Source: CAIZIN01 sp964483025 (GTDB taxonomy: Bacteria > Patescibacteriota > Minisyncoccia > Phycocordibacterales > CAIZIN01). Taken from it: a stretch of DNA of 13,917 nt. Shown piece by piece: positions 5,778 through 10,952 of this stretch (position 1 is the stretch's first letter; every line of letters starts with the position of its first letter). The position numbers were made by a program, and so were the translations under genes. The notes beneath the pieces are model-generated. The model ran no database searches and was not told the DNA's origin. It was given only the letters and a program-made list of their open reading frames with translations. Location: positions 1-13,917 of the forward strand of contig CAYZZT010000018.1 of NCBI GenBank assembly GCA_964483025.1. Direction: 5' to 3'.

Positions 5778-5919
5778 AAGCGTCCAAACTTAAATACGCA
5801 TAAGAAACTAGTGAATTTGAGTTATTTAAAAGTATTTTTCATTAATAATTGTCAAATAGCAGTGAAAAACTATTTTGTTTAAATACATAATGTTTATTTA
5901 ATAAAAATTAAATCTACGG

Positions 5920-5936
5920 AGGTCTGACCTCCGGTA
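5920..5936 (+). repeat. short perfect hairpin CGGAG/CTCCG
   Basis: CGGAGGTCTGACCTCCG marks the start of the repeat mosaic that runs to 6271. It is followed by GGTTCGAGCC, which resembles a tRNA T-loop. Confidence 0.5.
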
Positions 5937-5972
5937 TTAGGTTCGAGCCCTGGATCAGGGGTCCCTCCCTCT

Positions 5973-6002
5973 AAAATTGAGGTTTCGTCAAACCTCAATT
6001 TT
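5973..6002 (-). repeat. hairpin repeat, family B, copy 2
   Basis: Perfect 13-bp stem AAAATTGAGGTTT / AAACCTCAATTTT, loop CGTC (GACG on the minus strand). It is the counterpart of 287-312 with co-varied outer pairs. Confidence 0.65.
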
Positions 6003-6010
6003 CTGGGCAC

Positions 6011-6054
6011 CGGTTTGTCGACAAGCTGTACTCAGCTCGTATACCGACAAACCG
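6011..6054 (+). repeat. 10-bp stem hairpin
   Basis: Arms CGGTTTGTCG and CGACAAACCG with a 24-base loop containing a further small AGCT pairing. It lies inside the direct-repeat-bounded segment. Confidence 0.55.
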
Positions 6055-6093
6055 TTCGAGCCCTGGCCGAAAGCAAAACCCTTTGCTTTCTTC

Positions 6094-6145
6094 GTGGAGC
6101 AAAAAAAACTGCAACATTGCTGTGCAGTTTTTCTTTTTGCTCGAC
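6094..6145 (+). repeat. long hairpin of duplicated element, copy 1
   Basis: GTGGAGCAAAAA pairs with TTTTTGCTCGAC. The inner stem AAAACTGCA / TGCAGTTTT differs from that of the copy at 10779-10829, but pairing is kept. It stands four bases before the GTG-started 40-aa ORF. Confidence 0.65.
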
Positions 6146-6148
6146 GTT

Positions 6149-6271
6149 GTGCGCGAGGTAATAACCTTTTGGAAGACCAATAAAGAGCGCATTTATATCC
6201 CGAATTATAGGGATGGAGTGTTTAAGATTACACAGCCGACAGAGAGGGAGATGGAGGAGTTTAGTTACTAA
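6149..6271 (+). CDS. repeat-borne small ORF, copy 1 (40 aa; gene or gene-end remnant)
   Basis: From GTG 6149 it reads MREVITFWKTNKERIYIP and continues NYRDGVFKITQPTEREMEEFSY. The paralogous ORF at 10833-10952 has almost the same product. The 104 bases 6139-6242 match 10823-10926 with two differences, both changing the amino acid (R/H, V/L). The tails diverge in DNA yet keep the pattern E-x-E-M-x-x-F. No Shine-Dalgarno precedes it, and the frame stays open upstream through the hairpin. It may be a real small gene, or the 3' end of a longer gene whose front was replaced by the hairpin. Family not recognised. Confidence 0.45.
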   Translation: MREVITFWKTNKERIYIPNYRDGVFKITQPTEREMEEFSY

Positions 6272-6291
6272 ACAAAAGAGTATATTTGTTA

Positions 6292-6320
6292 TTGACTTAC
6301 TTTTTTATATAGTATATCAT
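6292..6320 (+). promoter_or_regulatory. promoter of the ArsR-family gene (leaderless)
   Basis: TTGACT (6292-6297), 17-base spacer, TATCAT (6315-6320), then six bases and ATG 6327. Both boxes and the spacing are good, so the start codon should be the first transcribed base. Confidence 0.75.
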
Positions 6321-6339
6321 TCAAATATGCGTTTGAATG
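6318..6339 (+). promoter_or_regulatory. candidate ArsR operator
   Basis: Inverted repeat CATTCAAA-TATGCG-TTTGAATG overlaps the -10 box and the start codon of the regulator gene. ArsR/SmtB proteins bind such palindromes and repress their own promoters, so autoregulation is likely. Confidence 0.6.
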
Positions 6340-6599
6340 AATTAGCAAAACTTATGCGTACAGCCGGAGATGAAAGCAGGCTTAAAATCCTGTGTATTAT
6401 ATTTGGAAAGAAAAAAGTATGCGTATCAGATATGGCGGAAGAATTGAATATGAGTGTGGCTATTGTGTCTCATCATCTTCAGGTTATGTCTAAACAAGGA
6501 TTGGTGGTACCAATTCGAGAGGGAAAAAAGATTTGTTATGAGCTTCCAAAGGATAAGTTTGTAATGGATTTGAAGAAGTTTGTATGTAAATACAAATAG
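6327..6599 (+). CDS. ArsR/SmtB-family winged-helix regulator, 90 aa
   Basis: A compact ArsR-type repressor: helix around RLKILCIIF (18-26), helix-turn-helix 33-57 with the characteristic SHHLQVM recognition segment (48-54), then a beta wing VVPIREGKKICYEL (60-73). Length 90 is normal for the family. Cysteines are at 23, 32, 70 and 87; the ELCVCDL metal motif of classical ArsR is reduced to VCVSD. A thiol/redox or soft-metal signal is therefore possible but not shown. The start at 6327 is set by the promoter; the frame is open upstream without a plausible start. A glutaredoxin gene follows 42 bp downstream. Confidence 0.9.
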   Translation: MRLNELAKLMRTAGDESRLKILCIIFGKKKVCVSDMAEELNMSVAIVSHHLQVMSKQGLVVPIREGKKICYELPKDKFVMDLKKFVCKYK

Positions 6600-6629
6600 G
6601 AATCAATTTATTAGTAGATATTTAATAAT

Positions 6630-6635
6630 TAATAT
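6630..6635 (+). promoter_or_regulatory. possible -10 box of the glutaredoxin gene
   Basis: TAATAT, then AAGAAT, then ATG 6642. It follows the same six-base rule; the -35 is poor, so co-transcription with the regulator is also possible. Confidence 0.4.
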
Positions 6636-6641
6636 AAGAAT

Positions 6642-6884
6642 ATGAATACAAAAAATCACAAAGTAATAGTTTACTCAACACCTACTTGCCCCTACTGCGT
6701 ATATGCAAAAGAATATTTTAAAGAAAATAACGTTCCTTTTGAAGACGTTGATGTAACAAAGGATAGAGCTAATGCCCAAGAGATGGTCACAAAGAGTGGT
6801 CAAATGGGCGTGCCTGTTATTGATATTGACGGGAATATTTTAGTAGGTTTCCAGCCAGAGGCCTTTGAACAACTTTTAAAATAA
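6642..6884 (+). CDS. glutaredoxin-like protein, 80 aa
   Basis: A single-domain glutaredoxin of the NrdH/YruB-like small type, cytoplasmic, reducing disulfides or carrying electrons. It has the active site CPYC at 16-19 after the first strand VIVYSTPT, the cis-proline segment MGVPVI at 55-60, and the C-terminal GFQPEAFEQLL helix. Both catalytic cysteines are present. It lies between an ArsR-type regulator and a secreted Met-rich protein. Whether the reductant is glutathione or thioredoxin reductase cannot be told from this window. Confidence 0.93.
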   Translation: MNTKNHKVIVYSTPTCPYCVYAKEYFKENNVPFEDVDVTKDRANAQEMVTKSGQMGVPVIDIDGNILVGFQPEAFEQLLK

Positions 6885-6927
6885 ATTGAAAGAAAAAGAA
6901 CTTTCGTATTGTATTAGAGGTGAAAGG

Positions 6928-6958
6928 CTGAAAGAAACAAACTCAATCTTTCTTTTAT
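6928..6958 (+). terminator. weak terminator after the glutaredoxin gene
   Basis: GAAAGA and TCTTTC pair across an 11-base loop, followed by TTTTATT. The stem is short, so read-through into the next gene is likely. Confidence 0.35.
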
Positions 6959-6980
6959 TAATTTAATCAATATAAAAGTT

Positions 6981-7373
6981 ATGAAAAAAACAACATTAGG
7001 TTTAGGGGCATTAGCACTTGTATTGGGAGTAACAGCTATTTCTGCTGGTTCAGCCCTTGCATACAGAGGTGATCCGAAAGTTCAGGGTCCAAATTACTCA
7101 ACAGAACGTCATACAGCAATGACAAAGGCGTTCGAGAACAAGGACTACACTGCATGGAAAAATCTTATGCAGAATAGAGGTATAGCATCAAAAGTTATCA
7201 CCGAGGCAAATTTTGCAAAGTTTGTAGAGGCTCACAACCTTGCCTTACAAGGTAAAACCGTCGAGGCACAAAAGATTCGCCAAGAACTTGGACTAGGTTT
7301 ACAAAATGGGTCAGGTAGAAATGGCGGCGGAATGATGGGTGGTATGGGAATGGGCAGAAATTTCAATCGTTAA
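6981..7373 (+). CDS. secreted Met/Gly-rich small protein, 130 aa
   Basis: A clear signal peptide: MKKTT, hydrophobic LGLGALALVLGVTAIS, then SALA at 24-27 before Y28. The mature part is largely helical, with NKDYTAWKNLMQN and FAKFVEAHNLALQGKTVEAQKIRQELGLG, of a type I associate with exported CPR proteins (from memory). The last 27 residues are rich in Gly, Met, Arg and Asn (GGGMMGGMGMGRN), which could bind Cu(I) or another soft metal. It lies 76 bp before an ECF sigma gene, whose partner membrane protein also ends in a Met-rich tail. CAATAT or TATAAA just before ATG is the likely -10. Confidence 0.88.
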   Translation: MKKTTLGLGALALVLGVTAISAGSALAYRGDPKVQGPNYSTERHTAMTKAFENKDYTAWKNLMQNRGIASKVITEANFAKFVEAHNLALQGKTVEAQKIRQELGLGLQNGSGRNGGGMMGGMGMGRNFNR

Positions 7374-7386
7374 TAATATAAATTGA

Positions 7387-7420
7387 ACATCACTCCGGCA
7401 TTCGTCGGAGTTTGATGTAT
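7387..7420 (+). terminator. hairpin between the secreted protein and sigma genes
   Basis: ACATCA-CTCCG pairs with CGGAG-TT-TGATGT around GCATTCGT. No T run follows, so this may be a weak terminator or mRNA 3'-end stabiliser. Confidence 0.4.
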
Positions 7421-7437
7421 AAGCTTGGAATATAGGA

Positions 7438-7443
7438 TAAAAT
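7438..7443 (+). promoter_or_regulatory. -10 box of the ECF sigma gene (leaderless)
   Basis: TAAAAT, then ACACGT, then ATG 7450. Confidence 0.5.
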
Positions 7444-7449
7444 ACACGT

Positions 7450-7992
7450 ATGAGCGAAACTCTAAAATTAACCGATGAAGAAATAGTAGAAAAAGTTCGC
7501 TCAAACGATCGGGACCTTTATGCTGTGATTATTGATAGATATAAAAATAAGCTTCTCCGATATGCCACAAATCTTGTGTATGATAATGATAAAGCAAGTC
7601 ATATTGTGCAGGATTCACTGGTAAAAGCATATATAAATCTCAATGGTTTTGATATTAAAAAGAAATTCTCGAGTTGGATATATCGCATTGTCCATAATGA
7701 AGCGATGAATACATTGAAGAAATATAAAAGTGAAGTGCCAATGCTAGAAGACTTTGATTTTGAAAGTGAACAGGACATTACAAAAGAATTCGAACAAAAA
7801 GAGACCGCAATACAGGTAGATAAATGTTTAAAATCAATACCTCTCATATATTCTGAACCGCTGAGTTTGTATTATTTAGATGAAAAGTCGTATGAAGAGA
7901 TAAGTGATATTCTGAGGATTCCGATGGGTACGGTCGCAATACGAATAAGTCGAGCAAAGAAATTAATGAAACATATATGTCAAAAGAATTAA
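7450..7992 (+). CDS. ECF-type sigma-70 family RNA polymerase sigma factor, 180 aa
   Basis: A group 4 (extracytoplasmic function) sigma factor. Region 2 spans about residues 10-80, with LYAVIIDRYKNKLLRYA, a variant of the usual D-x-x-Q-x-x-F element as DNDKASHIVQDSLVKAYINL, and FSSWIYRIVHNEAMNTLKK. A 30-residue acidic linker follows. Region 4 (about 125-178) has YLDEKSYEEISDILRIPMGTVAIRISRAKKLM, a typical helix-turn-helix. Length is normal. The stop overlaps the next gene by 16 bases. No zinc-finger anti-sigma is visible, but the downstream membrane protein occupies the usual anti-sigma place. Confidence 0.94.
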   Translation: MSETLKLTDEEIVEKVRSNDRDLYAVIIDRYKNKLLRYATNLVYDNDKASHIVQDSLVKAYINLNGFDIKKKFSSWIYRIVHNEAMNTLKKYKSEVPMLEDFDFESEQDITKEFEQKETAIQVDKCLKSIPLIYSEPLSLYYLDEKSYEEISDILRIPMGTVAIRISRAKKLMKHICQKN

Positions 7993-8477
7993 AAAATATA
8001 ACCGACAATATCATGGATCAAATCCATGATAAGAAAATAAAGATGCGACCGAGGATATATTTTGTCTTAGGTTCAATACTTACCTTTGTCGGGTTGGTCT
8101 CATCGGTTGTTATCTCGATCTTTTTGTTTGGCCTTATGCGATTTTCTTTACGTTCGCATGGACCTATGGCAAGTTATAGGCTCGATCAAATACTATCTAG
8201 TTTCCCTTGGTGGGCTCCCATACTAGCCATTGTTGGATTGGTTGTTGGTATTTGGCTACTTCGAAAATACGAGTTCTCATTTAAGGTAAATTTCAAGGTG
8301 ATCATTATTGGGTTTATTTTTGCAGTAATTGTTGGTGGATGGATTATAGATAGTATCGGCTTAAATGACGTTTTAATCCGTCGTGGCCCAATGCAAGGTA
8401 TGATGCGACAATATATGCAGGAGAATAATATTCAAGATGGATATGGTAATGGTCAGGGGTGGAGGAGGAATAGATAG
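7977..8477 (+). CDS. membrane protein, probable anti-sigma partner, 166 aa
   Basis: A 25-residue soluble N-terminus (KELKNITDNIMDQIHDKKIKMRPR) is followed by three hydrophobic helices, about 29-54, 78-95 and 107-125. A polar C-terminal tail follows, RRGPMQGMMRQYMQENN then Gly/Arg-rich. The 16-base overlap with the sigma gene and the lack of its own ribosome site indicate translational coupling. A membrane protein coupled to an ECF sigma usually holds the sigma factor until a signal arrives. Here the assignment rests on position and topology, since no ZAS or RskA motif is seen. The Met-rich tail resembles that of the secreted protein at 6981. Confidence 0.85.
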   Translation: MSKELKNITDNIMDQIHDKKIKMRPRIYFVLGSILTFVGLVSSVVISIFLFGLMRFSLRSHGPMASYRLDQILSSFPWWAPILAIVGLVVGIWLLRKYEFSFKVNFKVIIIGFIFAVIVGGWIIDSIGLNDVLIRRGPMQGMMRQYMQENNIQDGYGNGQGWRRNR

Positions 8478-8480
8478 AAG

Positions 8481-8500
8481 GTAACCAGAGTCGGGCTCTC
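8481..8500 (+). repeat. small hairpin repeat ACCAGAG..CTCTCGGT, copy 1
   Basis: ACCAGAGTCGGGCTCTCGGT forms a bulged stem (ACC-AGAG with CTCT-C-GGT). A very similar hairpin is at 10709-10729, again at the very end of a gene. Confidence 0.45.
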
Positions 8501-8543
8501 GGTAGGGACCATTAAAAAATTAGCAATTTGTACAAAATTGTGG

Positions 8544-8549
8544 TATAAT
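8544..8549 (+). promoter_or_regulatory. -10 box of the Fic gene (leaderless)
   Basis: Perfect TATAAT, then TGGACG, then ATG 8556. No good -35. Confidence 0.65.
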
Positions 8550-8555
8550 TGGACG

Positions 8556-9110
8556 ATGAAAAACATCGATGAAGCTAGTAAAGAGCGTGCAATTGGGCTT
8601 TTTGATAGTAAAGATATTCAAAATTTTGAAATAGGCACAACTCACGGTTTACAACAAATCCACTCCTATCTTTTTGGAGATCTTTATGATTTTGCTGGAA
8701 AAGTTCGAGATAAGGATATAAGCAAAGGTGGTTTTCGTTTTGCTTCACATCTTTATTTAAAAGAAATTTTGAAAAAGATAGATGAAATGACAGAAATAAA
8801 TTTTGAAGACATTGTCAAAAAGTATGTTGAGATGAATATCGCACACCCTTTTATGGAAGGCAACGGGCGCAGTATGCGGATCTGGCTTGATTTAATGTTC
8901 AAAAAAAATATAAAAAAGTGCGTGGATTGGGCCTCTGTGGATAAAATGGATTATTTAAACGCAATGCAAAGAAGCCCTGTAAATGATCTAGAAATTCGCG
9001 AACTGTTGCGAGGAGCTTTGACGGACAAAATTCTCGACCGTGAAGTTTTCATAAAAGGCATTGAACAATCCTATTATTATGAAGAGGAAGATTTTTATAA
9101 GGGAAAATAA
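8556..9110 (+). CDS. fic: class III Fic protein adenylyltransferase, 184 aa
   Basis: A Fic-domain AMP-transferase closely resembling single-domain NmFic from Neisseria, as remembered. It shares the N-terminal pattern GTTHGLQQIHSYLFGDLYDFAG, the flap region ISKGGFRFA, and the full catalytic motif HPFMEGNGRSMR at 97-108, with His97 as the base and Glu101, Gly102, Asn103 and Arg105 for nucleotide binding. Class III enzymes carry a C-terminal inhibitory helix S-x-x-x-E-G/N. Here it reads QSYYYEEE (171-178), so Ser172 and Glu176 are kept but the Gly/Asn is Glu177. No separate VbhA-type antitoxin gene lies upstream. ATG 8556 is fixed by TATAAT six bases before it. The targets of AMPylation are unknown; in related enzymes they include DNA gyrase. 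Confidence 0.95.
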   Translation: MKNIDEASKERAIGLFDSKDIQNFEIGTTHGLQQIHSYLFGDLYDFAGKVRDKDISKGGFRFASHLYLKEILKKIDEMTEINFEDIVKKYVEMNIAHPFMEGNGRSMRIWLDLMFKKNIKKCVDWASVDKMDYLNAMQRSPVNDLEIRELLRGALTDKILDREVFIKGIEQSYYYEEEDFYKGK

Positions 9111-9135
9111 TAAGGGTATAAAAAGTATAAATAGA

Positions 9136-9158
9136 TAGCTGTCTTAGCTACTTGCTTT
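9136..9158 (+). terminator. weak terminator after fic
   Basis: TAGCT-GTCTT-AGCTA followed by CTTGCTTTT. The stem is only five pairs, and the T-rich part doubles as the -35 of the next promoter. Confidence 0.3.
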
Positions 9159-9180
9159 TCCCCATTCTGTCCAGTATAAT
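9152..9180 (+). promoter_or_regulatory. promoter of the ATPase gene
   Basis: TTGCTT (9152-9157), 17-base spacer, TATAAT (9175-9180). The leader of about 45 bases has no Shine-Dalgarno before ATG 9231. Confidence 0.65.
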
Positions 9181-9217
9181 AGCTGTACTGGACAAAAAAG
9201 ACGTATTCTGTCCAATA
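9168..9217 (+). promoter_or_regulatory. operator with three TGTCCARTA half-sites
   Basis: TGTCCAGTA (9168-9176) faces TACTGGACA (9186-9194), a perfect 9-bp inverted repeat spaced by nine bases. A third copy, TGTCCAATA, is at 9209-9217. The -10 box overlaps the first arm, so a bound protein would block transcription. Confidence 0.65.
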
Positions 9218-9230
9218 CAACATAAATATT

Positions 9231-10517
9231 ATGCTTAAAAAGATAGTTTCGGACCAAAAATTACAAAAAGAGCAGTTACTGACTCTGGAGTACATAGATC
9301 GAGATCAAGAGCCATTTGCTAAAAAATGGTTGGATTCGACTTTGATAAAAGTGGTTCTTGGCCCTCGTCGTGCTGGGAAATCAGTATTCTCTCTCGAGCT
9401 TTTGAAAGATCGACCTTTTATGTATTTCAATTTCGATGATGAAATATTGTCAAGCACGGGTGGAATATCTACGGATGAACTGATGAAAGAATTGCATGCG
9501 GCGTACGGACCAATAAAAACTATTCTTTTTGATGAAATACAAAATCTTCCAAACTGGGAACTTTTTGCCAACAGGTTACATCGTGCTGGGTACAATCTTG
9601 TACTGACAGGATCAAACGCCCAACTTCTTTCAAAAGAACTTGCAACTCACCTTACGGGCAGACATATACCGATAGAAATTCTCCCATTTAATTTCAATGA
9701 ATTTCTTCGAGCAAAAAAGGTTGTGACAAATCATGAGTATAGCTCTTTGCCACAATATCGTGGAGAGTTATTGAACCTCATGGAAAATTATCTTATAAAG
9801 GGTGGGTTTCCTGAAGTCGTAGTGAGTAATGTAGACACAAGAGATTATCTAGGAGTACTCTTCGACTCTTTGCTTTTTAAAGATGTGGTTAAAAGACATA
9901 AGATACGATTTTCTACTGTCATAGCTAGCCTTGCAACACATCTCATAAACAATTTTTCTAATCTCTACACAGTTAGAAAACTACTTGATATTTTGAATTT
10001 AAAGAGTGCTTCTACTACAGAAAAATACATAACATATCTTGAGGAAGCCTATCTTATATTTTCAATGCTTCGATATTCGCCAAAGTCAGTAGAGCGTATA
10101 CGATCCCCCCGAAAAGTCTACGCTGTTGATAATGGTTTTGTCCTTGCAAAAGCTGTTCAACACTCACCAGATAAAGGCAAACTTATGGAAAACCTTGTTT
10201 TTATAGAACTTGTCAAACGGGGTAATAAGCCAAATCGTGAATTATTTTACTATAAGACTCGCAATGATAGAGAAATAGATTTCTTGCTTATGAAAGGACA
10301 TGTAGTGACCGAACTCGTGCAAGTGTGTTTTGAATCAATAAATTTAGAAGTTGAACAGAGAGAAATAAAAGCGTTAGTAGAAGCAAGTGGTGAATTGAAT
10401 GTCAAAACACTCACAGTGCTTACCTGGGATGAGAAGCGGGAGGTAGAAAAAGACGGTCTGACGATTTTCTTTAAACCACTACACGAATGGCTACTTGAGA
10501 AAAACAAAGAAAATTAA
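9231..10517 (+). CDS. AAA-family ATPase with DUF4143 C-terminus, 428 aa
   Basis: N-terminal P-loop ATPase: Walker A GPRRAGKS at 44-51, Walker B TILFDEIQN around 97-105, and LTGSNA (125-130) as sensor 1. The segment HLTGRHIPIEILPFNFNEFL is typical of the AAA_14/DUF4143 family. The C-terminal domain includes GKLMENLVFIELVKRG and YYKTRNDREIDFLL, where E-x-D-F resembles a PD-(D/E)xK nuclease core, a known feature of this family. Length is normal. Such proteins are abundant in CPR genomes; the function is unproven, though a role in defence or mobile DNA is often suspected. It ends five bases before a zinc-ribbon gene, probably as an operon. Confidence 0.93.
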   Translation: MLKKIVSDQKLQKEQLLTLEYIDRDQEPFAKKWLDSTLIKVVLGPRRAGKSVFSLELLKDRPFMYFNFDDEILSSTGGISTDELMKELHAAYGPIKTILFDEIQNLPNWELFANRLHRAGYNLVLTGSNAQLLSKELATHLTGRHIPIEILPFNFNEFLRAKKVVTNHEYSSLPQYRGELLNLMENYLIKGGFPEVVVSNVDTRDYLGVLFDSLLFKDVVKRHKIRFSTVIASLATHLINNFSNLYTVRKLLDILNLKSASTTEKYITYLEEAYLIFSMLRYSPKSVERIRSPRKVYAVDNGFVLAKAVQHSPDKGKLMENLVFIELVKRGNKPNRELFYYKTRNDREIDFLLMKGHVVTELVQVCFESINLEVEQREIKALVEASGELNVKTLTVLTWDEKREVEKDGLTIFFKPLHEWLLEKNKEN

Positions 10518-10522
10518 TTATT

Positions 10523-10753
10523 ATGAATCCCGTTGCAAATCAAAACAAAATAGAAAACTACATCCGGTGTAAAAAATGCGGTGATGAGATCCATTCTAAT
10601 ACTCACAAGAAAATGACCCCATGCAAATGCGGTGCTATTGAGGTTGATGGGTGTGAGGATTATGTGAGAGTGACTGGGAAAGAGGAGGATTATGAAGAGA
10701 TTAAGAGGGTACCAGAGCCTTGCTCTCGGAAAATAAAAGCGTGTTCTAATTAA
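10523..10753 (+). CDS. small zinc-ribbon protein (DUF7695-like), 76 aa
   Basis: RCKKCGDEI (15-23) and PCKCGAIEVDG (33-43) give a CxxC..CxC knuckle with Cys16, 19, 34 and 36. DYVRVTGKEEDYEEI follows. The order CKxCGDxI..CxCGxIxVDGxxDYxRxxGxxxDYEE matches small DUF7695-type proteins as I remember them. The last 15 residues run into a small hairpin repeat (10709-10729), so the original C-terminus may have been altered. The gene starts five bases after the ATPase gene, without its own promoter or ribosome site. Confidence 0.8.
   Translation: MNPVANQNKIENYIRCKKCGDEIHSNTHKKMTPCKCGAIEVDGCEDYVRVTGKEEDYEEIKRVPEPCSRKIKACSN
10709..10729 (+). repeat. small hairpin repeat ACCAGAG..CTCTCGG, copy 2
   Basis: ACCAGAGCCTTGCTCTCGG with CC-AGAGC pairing to GCTCT-C-GG. 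Counterpart of 8481-8500; here it lies inside the last codons of the zinc-ribbon gene. Confidence 0.45.
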
Positions 10754-10778
10754 TATTTTTTGGTTTGACAATTTATTT

Positions 10779-10829
10779 GTGGAGCAAAAATAAATACCTA
10801 CTTTCGTAAGTGTTTTATTTTTGCTCGAC
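10779..10829 (+). repeat. long hairpin of duplicated element, copy 2
   Basis: GTGGAGCAAAAA pairs with TTTTTGCTCGAC, as at 6094-6145. The inner stem is different (TAAATACCTAC against GTAAGTGTTTTA) but still largely paired. Upstream flanks of the two copies are unrelated, so the element begins at GTGGAGC. Confidence 0.65.
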
Positions 10830-10832
10830 GTT

Positions 10833-10952
10833 GTGCGCGAGGTAATAACCTTTTGGAAGACCAATAAAGAGCACATTTATATCCCGAATTATAGGGATGG
10901 ATTGTTTAAGATTACACAGCCGACAGCTGAAGAAATGGCTAGTTTTCGTTAG
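10833..10952 (+). CDS. repeat-borne small ORF, copy 2 (39 aa; gene or gene-end remnant)
   Basis: GTG 10833 opens MREVITFWKTNKEHIYIP, continuing NYRDGLFKITQPTAEEMASFR and ending in TAG. It is the paralogue of 6149-6271, at the same distance from its hairpin. It overlaps the last four bases of the convergent membrane-protein gene. Two copies with an open frame and the same GTG argue for a real short product or a conserved gene end. No ribosome site is seen and the function is unknown. Confidence 0.45.
   Translation: MREVITFWKTNKEHIYIPNYRDGLFKITQPTAEEMASFR

Larger units (their letters stand above)
5941..6066 (+). repeat. hairpin segment bounded by 13-bp direct repeats
   Basis: GTTCGAGCCCTGG occurs at 5941-5953 and again at 6054-6066. 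Between the copies lie two perfect hairpins. The layout parallels 146-341, where copies of a tRNA T-arm/acceptor sequence bound a hairpin segment. Confidence 0.55.

Noticed and set aside
5920..5970. Possible tRNA-Gln(CUG)-like 3' half: stem CGGAG/CTCCG with loop GTCTGAC, then GTTCGAGCC
   Set aside because: The variable region would be only three bases, the T-stem needs two wobble pairs, and there is no D-arm or acceptor partner. Reported only as a T-loop-like repeat.
5995..6192. Minus-strand ORF MRSLLVFQKVITSRTTSSK...
   Set aside because: It is antisense to the duplicated element; its counterpart at 10514-10876 shares only the repeat part, so the similarity comes from the DNA repeat.
10514..10876. 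Minus-strand 120-codon ORF opposite the zinc-ribbon gene and repeat
   Set aside because: It covers unrelated sequences on both sides of the hairpin and has no start signal. The plus-strand zinc-ribbon protein has clear CxxC motifs.
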